Below are positions 54,261 through 63,084 of a DNA stretch of 64,000 nucleotides, piece after piece. Each line of letters begins with the position of its first letter. The first letter of the stretch is position 1. Below the pieces are notes generated by a model that ran no database searches, was not told the DNA's origin, and saw only the letters and a list, made by a program, of their open reading frames with translations. Both the position numbers and the translations under genes were made by a program. Source of the DNA: an uncultured Dehalococcoidia bacterium (GTDB lineage: Bacteria; Chloroflexota; Dehalococcoidia; Lucifugimonadales; CATQGZ01); NCBI GenBank assembly GCA_958295685.1, contig OY282365.1, positions 2,046,001-2,110,000 on the forward strand. Direction: 5' to 3'.

Positions 54261-55602
54261 GGACGGCCTCCTTTGGCAACTCCTCCGACGGAGTGAACAG
54301 CGTTGGCTTGTCCACCTGAGTCCGGAGGGCTTCGAGGGCGGTCATGGTGATGTTCTTCTGAAGCCGCCGGTCTCGCTCCGGAGACAGTTCCGGCTCGCCG
54401 CATACGTGCTCAACGCTGATGCCCTGCACGACCCGTGAGGCGCCCACTGAGAGGGGTATCATCGGGATGGCGCTGATCTGGACGACAGGTATGTTCACCC
54501 GTTCGAGCTCCTTCGCTATCGTTGCGCCGCAACGATTGCAGCTCCCTCAGGTGGCCACCAGCACCACAGCCCCGACGCCGGCCTCACTCAGCTCCGCGGC
54601 GACACCCTCGCCGATCTTCCGAGCCGACCTCACAGCCATTCCGTTTCCCGCCGTGGAAAAGAAGCTCGGATGGATGCCGCCGATCACCCCTTCGGCCTCC
54701 AGCTGGCGCATCGACCTCAGCGGGAGGATGTAGTTGGTGTCTCTGGAGTTGACCACCCCGGAGTAGTATCCGGTGTGGACGGCTTCCCAGTCCTCGATCG
54801 TGAACTCTTTCAGCCCGTCCACTGAATACTTCACCGCGAACTCGGTCGTCCTGCCTGACTCGATTCTGTCGGGATTCCCCTTCGGAACGAGGCCGCCCGT
54901 GGATACCAGCGCGACGGTCGTTTCGGACAGGTCCTCGACCGGCGCAGGCGGTTCGACGTGATCGAAGGCCCTGCGGTACACCTCGGACCGGTAGGGCTGT
55001 CCGGTGACGCGGGCCGCAAGCATGTCGATGGCCCGTTCGGCGCCGCTCTTCTCGCGGGTGACGTGCCTCCGCAGGCCCCTCGGTACGTAGCCCTCGTCGA
55101 GAGCCGGTCCCAAATCTTCGCCTCTCGCCATCTTGAGGGCGATGGCGGCGGCTCTCGACAGGGTAGCCGGCATGTCGCCGATCTCGACGCCTGTAGGCAC
55201 TACGACAATGTCCTTGCCGAGCGTTATGACCCCGGTGTTGTCGGGGTGCATGGCCGCCACGGCGGGTAGGCCGCGTTCCTGGGCAGCACGGCACATTATG
55301 GCTGCGGCCAACCCATACCGCCCAGCGTCGAACGCCGGGCCTGCGACCAATGCGCCCGGCCTGAACCGGTCTATGGCGTCCTCCAGAGCCGCGACTGCCG
55401 CGGCCTGGTTCTCGGCCACGTAGTTGTCCCCGCCTACGAGGGTGGCGACCACCGCGCCTCTGCCCTCAAGCACCTGTTCGAGGGCCCTGCCCGGGCCGAC
55501 CGGCCCCTCACGCGCCTCGACGGGGATGTTGGCCTCCTCCTCGCCTCCCACACCACCGAAGAACTGATTGACATAGTGGAGAAAACGGACGGGTTCAACC
55601 AT
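54250..55602 (-). CDS. grdB: Glycine/sarcosine/betaine reductase component B, selenoprotein subunit
   Basis: 450 residues reading one in-frame TGA (54549-54547) as selenocysteine 352 in VLVATUGSCNRCGATIAKEL, the conserved UxxCxxC context of GrdB/GrdF/GrdH. N-terminus VRFLHYVNQFFGGVGGEEEA, GPGRALEQVLEGRGAVVATL and GDNYVAEN are typical. ATG 55602 has AGGTGTG upstream. If the TGA is treated as stop, the gene looks split in two, a common mis-annotation. A near-perfect hairpin starts 10 nt after the TGA. First gene of grdB-grdE-grdA. The B/F/H subtype (substrate) cannot be decided here. Confidence 0.93.
54518..54536 (-). promoter_or_regulatory. Candidate SECIS hairpin of grdB
   Basis: Minus strand ATCGTTGC/GCAACGAT, 8-bp perfect stem with GGC loop, starting 10 nt after the UGA codon. 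Confidence 0.75.
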
Positions 55603-55664
55603 CGCACACCTCCCAGGCTCCGAGCCACGGACCTACTCCCGACTGCCGCCACTCGAACAGAGGG

Positions 55665-55693
55665 AGTCTACGACCGCCCACGATTGTAGTCAA
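55665..55693 (-). promoter_or_regulatory. Promoter of the grdBEA operon
   Basis: Minus strand TTGACT (55693-55688), 17 nt, TAGACT (55670-55665). Directly upstream (55705-55727) is a motif shared with the ileS promoter. The remaining intergenic DNA to 55866 shows nothing else. Confidence 0.8.
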
Positions 55694-55866
55694 GGCGCCG
55701 GCATCCCCCGAATCTCCCACCTGATTCAGCCCGAGCGGGAGAACGAACGGCTTCCAGGGTCACGGCGAGGACTGACCACTGACCGCCGACTCTCCCTGAA
55801 TCGCGGCGGCCTCTCCTGGCTGACGGCTGCCCACCCGCGCGGCGCGGATGGGTTCTTGCAGTCCCC

Positions 55867-56814
55867 TCAGAGGAGGTCGAGCAGGGCCTGTTCGACCTCC
55901 TCAAGCGTGGCGAATCCCTCGAAGCGCGCCGAGACCGTGCCTTCCCGATCTATGACGAAGCTCCACTCGCTGCTCGGGAGCATCCACTCGAGCACGGTGG
56001 GCGAGAGTTCGGCCCTGTCCAGGTCTCCCTGTATCTCGTGGGGATTGTCGTAGAGGTCCACGTGGATGAAGTTCGCCCGGCCTGCGTACTTGTCCTTGAG
56101 GTCTCGCAGGACCTCCACCTGCGGTCCACAGACGGCGTTGATGCAGAATGCGGGGCTGGCCATCACCACCACGGTCGGGAGGTTGTTCCTAACGCCGTCG
56201 GCGATCGTCACACGGTACAGATCCGGGTCTTGCATGGACCCTGTCGTCAGCTCGCGCAGGCCGTCCACGTCCTCGATTGTCTTGTTCCGGCTTGCAGGGG
56301 CAGGGGAGCCCACTGCCGGGGCGGTCGTCGCTTCCGCAACGTCGAATAAGAGGTTTACCAGGCGGGGCGGGCCCGTAGGGTCGAGGATGGAGATATCCAG
56401 CCCCCATCGACCGGCGCGGTCGAAGTCGAGCTCTGTCGTGTAGCTACCGCGGACACTGTGAGGCCATGGTCTGAAGATGGCGAGCGCCGTTTCTTTCTCC
56501 TCTCCTGCCGAAGAGCCTCCGGCGAAGTACGTCGACGTGACGGAGGCGGCAGGCTGTGTGACGAGTCCCGTCTCCGACGTAACCACGAACGCGACTCTGT
56601 TCGTTCCCGGTCCGAGGTCCGGAGTGGCGAAGATGACCTGCAGTCCGTCCGGCGACAGGGGCCCTTTGATCAGTTCGATCCTGTCGGGTCGTAGTGGTGA
56701 TTCGGCTGCCGAGGCTGTCGTCGTGGGTTCTCCTTCTCCAGACGAGCAACCGAGCGCCAGAGCCAAGACTCCTCCCGCGAGTACGGAAGTGACCGCGCTC
56801 CATGGACAGATCAC
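55867..56814 (-). CDS. Thioredoxin-fold lipoprotein with CxxxxC motif
   Basis: 315 residues. Lipoprotein signal (VLAGGVLALALGC, lipobox ALGC). A beta-sandwich-like region follows (residues about 40-150, GRWGLDISI), then a thioredoxin-like domain with PAFCINAVCGPQVEVLRDL near 225. The C-x4-C spacing and weak similarity to redoxins suggest an extracytoplasmic thiol oxidoreductase or sensor. GTG 56814 lies 3 nt after the stop of the upstream redoxin gene, so co-transcribed. Confidence 0.8.
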   Translation of the reverse strand: MICPWSAVTSVLAGGVLALALGCSSGEGEPTTTASAAESPLRPDRIELIKGPLSPDGLQVIFATPDLGPGTNRVAFVVTSETGLVTQPAASVTSTYFAGGSSAGEEKETALAIFRPWPHSVRGSYTTELDFDRAGRWGLDISILDPTGPPRLVNLLFDVAEATTAPAVGSPAPASRNKTIEDVDGLRELTTGSMQDPDLYRVTIADGVRNNLPTVVVMASPAFCINAVCGPQVEVLRDLKDKYAGRANFIHVDLYDNPHEIQGDLDRAELSPTVLEWMLPSSEWSFVIDREGTVSARFEGFATLEEVEQALLDLL

Positions 56815-56817
56815 CGT

Positions 56818-58110
56818 CTAGGACTCCTGCTCGCCCCCGACGAAAGAGCCGAAGGTGAATGCGAAGATCGAGAAGCTGGCCGAATTCGAGCTCAGCTTGA
56901 GGTCGTGGCCGCCGAAGGCCTCATTGTTCACCAGGCTGTACATTCGATCGTCGTCGACTCTGACGAAGCTGTTGCCTGTGTCGTCGAACATCACGTCGAA
57001 GCCTGCTTCGTCGGGAGTCAGCGGGCGGTCATCTATGGTCACCACCAGATCGAACGACTCGGTGTCCACCGGGGCCATGACCGCGTTGACGCTTGTGGCG
57101 TAGAACTTGAGCACTACGTAGTCCTCGTAGTTCTCCGTGGATCTGGCGTGCACCAGCCGCTCGGCTTCGTTGCGCCACAACCCGTTCAGGTACAGGAAGT
57201 GATTCAGGTACTCGCCCGGGTCATCGTAGAGGACATCGGAGTCGATCTGCATGTAGTACTCGGGGTGCAGGACGTACGGGGGGATCTGGCCGCCGCTGGA
57301 CAGAGCCCCGTAGTTCCTCTCGTACCCCGCGTAGAGCTCTCTGGTCTGGCTGGTGGCCGGGTCTCCGCTGCGGGCTCCCGTGTCATACTCCGGCTGTGGG
57401 GCTGTCTCAGACGAGATGCCCTCCAGATCGGCGCCGTTCTCTTCGAGCAGTTCGCGGATGACCGTCTCTGTTTCGTGATAGGCGCCTTCCCCGAAGTGCT
57501 CGTATCTGATCCTCCCGTCCTTGTCGATCAGGTACTTGGCCGGCCAGAATCGGTTCTTGAACGCTACCCACGTGCCGAACTCGTTGTCCTGGACGATCGG
57601 GTAGCGCAGGTCGAATCCCTGCACGGCGTCGACCACGTTGTCGTACAGTTTCTCGAACTCGAACTCCGGCGTGTGTACTCCCACTATCACCAACCCGCTG
57701 TCGGCGTACTTGGAGTGCCACGATCTGAGATAGGGCAGTGTCCTGATGCAGTTGATGCAGGTGTACGTCCAGAAGTCGACCAGGACGACCTTGCCTCTCT
57801 GTTCTTCCATCGTGAAGGGTTCCGAGTTGATCCACTCGCCCGTGTCCACGAACTCGGGCGCCGTGACCTCGTTGCCGGTCAGAGGGGCGATCAGGTTGGT
57901 CTGTTCGGGCATCTGCGGCTCGGGATCGACCCGAGAGGTGATCGGTCGGGTGTTCTCATCGGTGGCGGCCGGAGTCGGTGTGTCAGGAGCCGCAGTTGTG
58001 GCGGTAGGAGTGGCGGGGGACTCTGACGAGCCGCCTCCACAGGCGGCAGCCGCCAGCGACATCGAGGCGAGCGCGGCAAGCACGAACGGGAGTCGATTAT
58101 GAATGCTCAT
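56818..58110 (-). CDS. Redoxin/thioredoxin-domain lipoprotein (DipZ C-terminal-like)
   Basis: 430 residues. Lipoprotein signal MSIHNRLPFVLAALASM ... AAAC, Ser/Thr/Pro-rich linker, then a redoxin domain with DFWTYTCINCIRTLPYLRSW (CxxC, about residue 115), FWPAKYLIDKDGRIRYEHFG and a further C-terminal domain resembling that of DipZ-type proteins (YMQIDSDVLYDDPGEYLNHF). Extracytoplasmic thiol-disulfide exchange or peroxide reduction is likely. ATG 58110 is preferred over 58113 because AAGGG lies 6 nt upstream. Paired with the next thioredoxin-fold lipoprotein. Confidence 0.87.
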   Translation of the reverse strand: MSIHNRLPFVLAALASMSLAAAACGGGSSESPATPTATTAAPDTPTPAATDENTRPITSRVDPEPQMPEQTNLIAPLTGNEVTAPEFVDTGEWINSEPFTMEEQRGKVVLVDFWTYTCINCIRTLPYLRSWHSKYADSGLVIVGVHTPEFEFEKLYDNVVDAVQGFDLRYPIVQDNEFGTWVAFKNRFWPAKYLIDKDGRIRYEHFGEGAYHETETVIRELLEENGADLEGISSETAPQPEYDTGARSGDPATSQTRELYAGYERNYGALSSGGQIPPYVLHPEYYMQIDSDVLYDDPGEYLNHFLYLNGLWRNEAERLVHARSTENYEDYVVLKFYATSVNAVMAPVDTESFDLVVTIDDRPLTPDEAGFDVMFDDTGNSFVRVDDDRMYSLVNNEAFGGHDLKLSSNSASFSIFAFTFGSFVGGEQES

Positions 58111-58480
58111 CATCTGCCCTTTGTGAGATTGGGATGGAGCGCGCGAATCGGCTGTCCGCACGGAACTCGCTCATCGAATATAACGAGATTGTAGCAGGAT
58201 TGGATACCTCTCGTTCACCATGACTGCAGTCGTTCGTCCGGCGGTCTCATCACGGTTTGGACTCCTTGTGGAGAGAAGGTGTCTCGACTCGATCACCACC
58301 GTCCTGGCACGCGACCCCACCGACCGCAGACTCTTCGGCCTGGCTTGTGTCAGCTTGTCATCCAGAGTCAGCAGACGGCGCTCGGCCAACTCATAGGCGC
58401 ATCCCTGCCGATAGACCTCCTGGTTGACTGGGGCGACGCGCCAGCCCCAGCGCCGGCAGTCTCTGGGGAGCGGCGGCTCA
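58111..58480. other. Intergenic stretch between element E and the redoxin gene
   Basis: About 370 bases with no gene, tRNA or clear hairpin that I can identify. On the minus strand TACAAT and TATATT near 58195-58175 could serve as -10 boxes but lack good -35 partners. Confidence 0.4.
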
Positions 58481-58732
58481 GGGAATTTTCGCCGAAAGTG
58501 TCGTATTTCGGGGCATTCCGTAGCTGGGAGGGGCGATTTTGGCCGACACTTTGCGACATTCATGCGACACTCATGCGACACTTATGCGACACTTATGCGA
58601 CACTTATGCGACACTTTGCGACAGGCGCTTCAGGAGTCCTGCGGGCTGGTTTGTGGAGAGAGGCGGCTGTGTCATGGGCAAACCGTAGCACAGCGGTTCG
58701 TGGTTGTCAAGGGTTGTCTGAATCAGGATTGA
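58481..58732 (-). repeat. Dispersed leader element, copy E
   Basis: Minus strand: AATCCTGATTCAGACAACCC, promoter, ATG 58675 at the predicted +1, 23-codon ORF MTQPPLSTNQPAGLLKRLSQ... ending TAA 58606-58604. Eight units (TGTCGCATAAG, TGTCGCATGAG) over 58624-58543. CAGCTACGGAATG comes near 58525 and the anti-repeat ATACGACACTTTCGGCG around 58507-58491. Very close to copy B, including the distal GGCCAAAATCGCCCCTCC segment. The downstream gene is the redoxin lipoprotein, about 370 nt away. Confidence 0.87.
58682..58710 (-). promoter_or_regulatory. Promoter of element E
   Basis: Minus strand TTGACA (58710-58705), 17 nt, TACGGT (58687-58682). ATG 58675 after 6 nt. Confidence 0.72.
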
Positions 58733-58846
58733 AGGCGTAGTCTGAGTAGGAGCCTCCTGGGAACGCGGGGGGCGCCCGCGCCACCCCTAAGATTCCGGCC
58801 TGCGCCAGAGACGGATGGGTGTAGCGCCGTCCTAATGAAACGACAC

Positions 58847-58877
58847 CGCCTACTAATCTGAGACAGGTTCTGAAGCA
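58847..58877 (+). repeat. 31-bp dispersed repeat (second copy)
   Basis: CGCCTACTAATCTG followed by AGACAGGTTCTGAAGCA, matching 22271-22301 in inverted orientation. Just upstream of the oppD-like promoter. Confidence 0.7.
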
Positions 58878-58887
58878 ATTCGGTTCG

Positions 58888-58916
58888 TTGACAGGTTGGC
58901 GGGGCGCGCGTACACT
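58888..58916 (+). promoter_or_regulatory. Promoter of the peptide ABC transporter ATPase genes
   Basis: TTGACA (58888-58893), 17 nt, TACACT (58911-58916). Confidence 0.8.
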
Positions 58917-58950
58917 CGGGGTTGCCTATACGGCCGAGGAGAGTCGGCGT

Positions 58951-59937
58951 ATGCCTGATGCGAACGGGCGTGGGGACGTGGTTCTTGACGTGGAGGACCT
59001 CCGCGCCTATTTCTTCACCCGATGGGGAGTCGTCAAGGCGGTGGACGGCGTCAGCTTTCAGCTGCGTCGTGGGGAGACCCTGGGGATCGTGGGTGAATCG
59101 GGCTCCGGGAAGTCGGTCACGTCCCTTTCGATGATGCGTCTGGTGCCTTCGCCTCCTGGTCAGATAGTCGGTGGCCGCGTGATGCTCGACGGGGAGGACG
59201 TGCTGCGGTACAGCGAGGGGCAGATGGAGAAGATTCGGGGCGCCAAGATCGCGATGGTTCTCCAGGACCCGATGACTGCTCTGAACCCTGTGTTCAACAT
59301 CGACAGCCAGGTGGGCGAGGCGCTGAGGATTCACAAGCGTCTCAGCGGGAGCGCCCTCAAGAGCCAGGTGGTGGACATGCTTCGGAAGGTGAGGATTCCC
59401 GCTCCGGAGGCCCGAGTCCGCGACTATCCGCACCAGTTCAGCGGCGGGATGAGGCAGCGCGTCGTGGGGGCGATCGGCATATCGTGCGATCCGGTGGTTC
59501 TGATAGCAGACGAGCCTACGACGTCGCTCGACGCTACCGTCCAGGCGCAGTATCTGAGGCTGCTCAAGGATCTGCAGGATGAGACTGGGGTGGCGATCAT
59601 ATTCATTACGCACGATTTCGGGATCGTCGCCAAGATGTGCGACCGCGTGGCGGTGATGTATGCGGGCAGGATCGTGGAGCAGGGGGACGTCCGTCAGATA
59701 TTCAACAACCCCTCGCATCCGTATACGGAGGCGCTCATCAACTCGGTCCCGAGGATGGAGGAGAGGAACGACCGTTTGTACTCGATTCCGGGTCAGCCGC
59801 CGCCTCTGTGGGATCTGCCGGGGGGTTGCTCGTTCGCGCCCAGGTGCGAGTACGCGCACGAGCGCTGCGTCGAGTATCCGCCCGTGTATGAGTTGGCCGG
59901 CGGTCAGACCTCGGCCTGCTGGCTGCGGTCCGGCTGA
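58951..59937 (+). CDS. Dipeptide/oligopeptide ABC transporter ATP-binding protein (OppD/DppD type)
   Basis: 328 residues. Walker A GESGSGKSVTS, signature FSGGMRQRV, Walker B VVLIADEPTTSLDATVQAQ, and the C-terminal oligopeptide-transporter extension with Cys residues (GGCSFAPRCEYAHERC, likely Fe-S or metal-binding motif known in OppD/DppD). ATG 58951 (MPDANGRGDVVLDVEDL) is chosen over an earlier frame opening because the promoter's -10 box lies at 58911-58916. Followed after 10 nt by the partner ATPase; the permeases are convergent on the other strand. Confidence 0.92.
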   Translation: MPDANGRGDVVLDVEDLRAYFFTRWGVVKAVDGVSFQLRRGETLGIVGESGSGKSVTSLSMMRLVPSPPGQIVGGRVMLDGEDVLRYSEGQMEKIRGAKIAMVLQDPMTALNPVFNIDSQVGEALRIHKRLSGSALKSQVVDMLRKVRIPAPEARVRDYPHQFSGGMRQRVVGAIGISCDPVVLIADEPTTSLDATVQAQYLRLLKDLQDETGVAIIFITHDFGIVAKMCDRVAVMYAGRIVEQGDVRQIFNNPSHPYTEALINSVPRMEERNDRLYSIPGQPPPLWDLPGGCSFAPRCEYAHERCVEYPPVYELAGGQTSACWLRSG

Positions 59938-59947
59938 GGGGCGGGGC

Positions 59948-60931
59948 GTGTCGACCTCCAACGGGGCAGTTCTCAGTGTAGAGGGTCTCAAGAAGCACTT
60001 TCCGGTGTCCCGCAGCCTGCTGGGACGCACCAGGCAGTATCTGAAGGCCGTGGACGGCGTCTCATTTGAGATCGAGCCCGGGATGACCTACGGGCTGGTG
60101 GGCGAGTCTGGGTGCGGCAAGACCACCACGGCCAAGCTGATCCTGCTGCTCGAGGAGCCGACGGGGGGCCGGATACTCTTCGGAGGGGAGCCGGTGTCCG
60201 GTCTGAAGTCCGACGGTCTCAGGGAGTACAAGGCGTCGGTTCAGGCGGTGTTCCAGGATCCGTGGGCGTCTCTGAATCCTCGTATGCGCGTCCGCAACAT
60301 CATCGGGGAGCCTCTGGAGATCAACACCAGCCTGACCAAGGGCGAGGTCAGGTCGAGGGTGGCGGGGCTTCTCGAGGAGGTCGGGCTTGCGCCGTATCAG
60401 GCGGATCTGTTCCCCCACGAGTTCAGCGGGGGTCAGCGGCAGAGAATCGGGGTCGCGCGGGCGCTGGCTCTCAATCCGAAGCTGGTCATACTCGACGAGC
60501 CGGTCTCGGCTCTGGACGTCTCCATACGCGCCCAGATAATGAACCTGCTCAAGGATCTGCAGGCCGAGCACAATCTGAGTTATCTGCTCATCGCTCACCA
60601 CCTGGCCACGGTGCGTCACATGTGCGACAGGGTCGGGGTCATGTATCTGGGGCGCATCGTGGAGGAGGCGGATACCGAGGAGCTTTACGAGAACCCTCTG
60701 CATCCCTACACCAGGGCGCTGATGTCGGCGGCTCTGCCGTCGCACCCGGACATTCAGCGTGACGAGATCATTCTGACGGGGGAGGTTCCGTCTCCGCTGG
60801 ATACCCCTCCCGGGTGTCACTTCCACCCGCGGTGCCCCGCGAGGTTTGATCCGTGCGACAGCGTCGAGCCTGTGAAGACGGAGCCGTCTTCCGGGCACAG
60901 GGTCGTCTGCCACCTGTACGGCGGGGCCTAG
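59948..60931 (+). CDS. Dipeptide/oligopeptide ABC transporter ATP-binding protein (OppF/DppF type)
   Basis: 327 residues from GTG 59948. Begins VLSVEGLKKHFPVSRSLLGR, as OppF does. Walker A GESGCGKTTTAKLI, Q-loop VFQDPWASLNPRMRV, signature FSGGQRQRIGVARALALNPK, Walker B LVILDEPVSALDVSIRAQ, and C-terminal HFHPRCPARFDPC. Stop overlaps the convergent permease stop by 4 nt. Works with the ATPase upstream and the two permeases downstream. No substrate-binding protein is in the window. Confidence 0.93.
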   Translation: MSTSNGAVLSVEGLKKHFPVSRSLLGRTRQYLKAVDGVSFEIEPGMTYGLVGESGCGKTTTAKLILLLEEPTGGRILFGGEPVSGLKSDGLREYKASVQAVFQDPWASLNPRMRVRNIIGEPLEINTSLTKGEVRSRVAGLLEEVGLAPYQADLFPHEFSGGQRQRIGVARALALNPKLVILDEPVSALDVSIRAQIMNLLKDLQAEHNLSYLLIAHHLATVRHMCDRVGVMYLGRIVEEADTEELYENPLHPYTRALMSAALPSHPDIQRDEIILTGEVPSPLDTPPGCHFHPRCPARFDPCDSVEPVKTEPSSGHRVVCHLYGGA

Positions 60932-61830
60932 AGCACCTGCCTGAGTCGGGGGTCGAGGCGGTCCCGCATCCAGTCTCCCAGCAGGGTTAGCGAGACGACC
61001 ACGAGGGCGATGGCGAGTCCCGGCATGACGCTGGCCCACCAAGAGGTGGCGATGTAGAGGCGTCCTGACGCGGTCATGGATCCCCAGGCCGGACTGGGCG
61101 GCGGTATGCCTGCGCCGAGGAAGCTGAGGCCGGCCTCAGCGAGGATCAAGCCTCCGACCGATATGGTTGCCACGACCGCGACGGTGTTGGCGACGCCCGG
61201 GAAGATGTGGTTCATCAGGATGCGCGGGGTGGAGGCCCCTGCCACCTTTGCCAGCTTGACGTAGTCCATCTCTCTGAGCAGGAGGACTTCTCCGCGGACC
61301 TGCCTGGCGAAGCCTCCCCACGTCAGGAAGGCGAGCAGCCCGAGGAGCAGCTGGAGGCTGGAGCCGTATATGAGGGTGAGGGCGAGGGCTATGAGAATGA
61401 ACGGCAGGGAGAACTTGATGTCGACTATTCTCATGATGACTTCGTCGACCCAGCCTCCGAAGTATCCTGAGACCAGCCCCATGATCGTTCCGAATGCGCC
61501 GCCTGATATGAGGGCCACGCCTGCGACCAGCGCGGTTATGCGCGCGCCGTAGATGATTCGGCTGAGCATGTCGCGTCCGAGGGCATCGGTTCCCAGTATG
61601 TACTTCGTCGAGCCTCCGAAGAAGAGGGGCGGCACGAGTCTGTCGGAGAGTTCCTGGTCGTTGACTCCGTAGGGAGCGACGAGCGGGGCGGCGACCGCCG
61701 CAATCACGAATGGGACGAGTATGATGATCGAGGTCACCGGCCACCTGCGGATGACCGGCAGCCATCCGATCATCCAGCCTAGACGGGACGATGTGTTCAG
61801 GGTGGCTTCCGTTGTCTGGGTCTGGGCCAT
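60928..61830 (-). CDS. Peptide ABC transporter permease (DppC/OppC type)
   Basis: 300 residues with an N-terminal OppC segment and six membrane helices. The GTDALGRDMLSRIIYGAR motif is typical of OppC, and the EAA loop includes VRGEVLLLREMDYVKLAKVAGASTPRILMNHIFPG. ATG 61830. It is 28 nt downstream of the DppB-type gene and on the same strand. Confidence 0.94.
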   Translation of the reverse strand: MAQTQTTEATLNTSSRLGWMIGWLPVIRRWPVTSIIILVPFVIAAVAAPLVAPYGVNDQELSDRLVPPLFFGGSTKYILGTDALGRDMLSRIIYGARITALVAGVALISGGAFGTIMGLVSGYFGGWVDEVIMRIVDIKFSLPFILIALALTLIYGSSLQLLLGLLAFLTWGGFARQVRGEVLLLREMDYVKLAKVAGASTPRILMNHIFPGVANTVAVVATISVGGLILAEAGLSFLGAGIPPPSPAWGSMTASGRLYIATSWWASVMPGLAIALVVVSLTLLGDWMRDRLDPRLRQVL

Positions 61831-61858
61831 GTCTAAGCCGCCGTCTCTGCTTCCTTGG

Positions 61859-62818
61859 TCATTGGAGCCTTATGCGCGGGTCGAGCAGGGCGTAGAGCAC
61901 GTCGGTGGCGAAGGCCGTGAGCACGAAGGCGAAGGTTACTATCAGAATCACGCCCTGGAGGATGGGATAGTCGGAGTTGTTGATCGCCCAGATGGAGAGC
62001 AGGCCGAGCCCCGGCCATGCGAAGACGGTTTCGACCACTATGGTTCCCGTGACCAGACCGGCGAGGGTCAGGCCGGCGTAGGTGAGCGGCGCGATGAAGG
62101 CGTTGCGCACGGCGTGCTTGAGTATAACGGAGTATCTGGAGGCGCCCTTGGCCCGGGCCAGCTTGATGTACTCGGCGTCCAGCACCTCGAGCATGGAGGA
62201 TCTCATGAGCCTCAGCTGGCCTCCGGCCGAGGCCCAGCCCAGCGTTATCGCGGGGAGGACGTATGATCTCCAGCCCGCCTCCTTGCGCGAGGTCGGTAAC
62301 CAGTCGGTGTTGAACTCGAACAGGCCGAGGTTTACGGTGATGCCCACGGCGAATATGAAGATCAGGACGATGCCGACCCAGAATGAGGGGGCGGCGTGTC
62401 CGAACATGGCGAAGCTGCGGGAGAGGTAGTCCCAGGCGCTCCCGCGCGTCACGGCGGAGAGTATGCCGAGGGGGATCCCGATGATGATGGAGAAGCCGAA
62501 GGCGACGACGGCCAGCTGGGCGCTGTTGGGCATTCTCTGCCACATCAGCTCGGTGACGGGGCGGCGCTGGAGTATGGAGTCGCCGAGGTCGCCTCTCATC
62601 AGCTTTCCGAGGTAGATTACGTACTGGACGACTAGAGGCCTGTCGAGTCCGAAGTCTCGTCCCCAGGCGTCCCACTGTTCCTGGCTGGTCTGGGTCTGGT
62701 CGCCGAGCAACAGGATGCGGGGGTCTCCGGTCATTCGTGCGAGGATGAAGACCATAACGGTTACCGCCAGCAGTGTGACGACGGCGGTTATCGCGCGGCG
62801 GATCAGGAATTGTCTCAT
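61859..62818 (-). CDS. Peptide ABC transporter permease (DppB/OppB type)
   Basis: 319 residues. N-terminal RRAITAVVTLLAVTVMVFIL helix, the DppB motif GLDRPLVVQYVIYLGKLMRGDLGDS, periplasmic loop, EAA loop MRSSMLEVLDAEYIKLARAKGASRYSVILKHAVRN, and C-terminal YALLDPRIRLQ. ATG 62818. Divergent from the following amidohydrolase; promoter not clear. Confidence 0.94.
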   Translation of the reverse strand: MRQFLIRRAITAVVTLLAVTVMVFILARMTGDPRILLLGDQTQTSQEQWDAWGRDFGLDRPLVVQYVIYLGKLMRGDLGDSILQRRPVTELMWQRMPNSAQLAVVAFGFSIIIGIPLGILSAVTRGSAWDYLSRSFAMFGHAAPSFWVGIVLIFIFAVGITVNLGLFEFNTDWLPTSRKEAGWRSYVLPAITLGWASAGGQLRLMRSSMLEVLDAEYIKLARAKGASRYSVILKHAVRNAFIAPLTYAGLTLAGLVTGTIVVETVFAWPGLGLLSIWAINNSDYPILQGVILIVTFAFVLTAFATDVLYALLDPRIRLQ

Positions 62819-63084
62819 CTATCTATCGGCAGTAACCCGTCCTATGCCCCCAGTCTTCAAGACACGAGGGGGGTGGAGCCGTCAGTCTACACTGTTCGCA
62901 CGGACAAGCATAGCGATACCCACGTGGGCGCGATCGGAGCGTGTGCGGCTAGGGATGGATTTCCGCGTTCGAGACCTTTGCATAACCGCTGTGCCGGGGC
63001 AGAAATGGAAGGCAGGGGCGCATTGGCGGCGCAACCCTTATACTATGGGCGCCGGAACGCACTTCTCACACGTCGGAGGCACGT
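62819..63084. other. Divergent intergenic region
   Basis: 266 bases between the DppB-type gene and the amidohydrolase. TATACT at 63039-63044 could be the plus-strand -10 box but no matching -35 is seen. No repeat element. Confidence 0.4.

Noticed and set aside
54250..54498. Separate 82-residue gene downstream of grdB
   Set aside because: It is the C-terminal part of GrdB after the selenocysteine codon.
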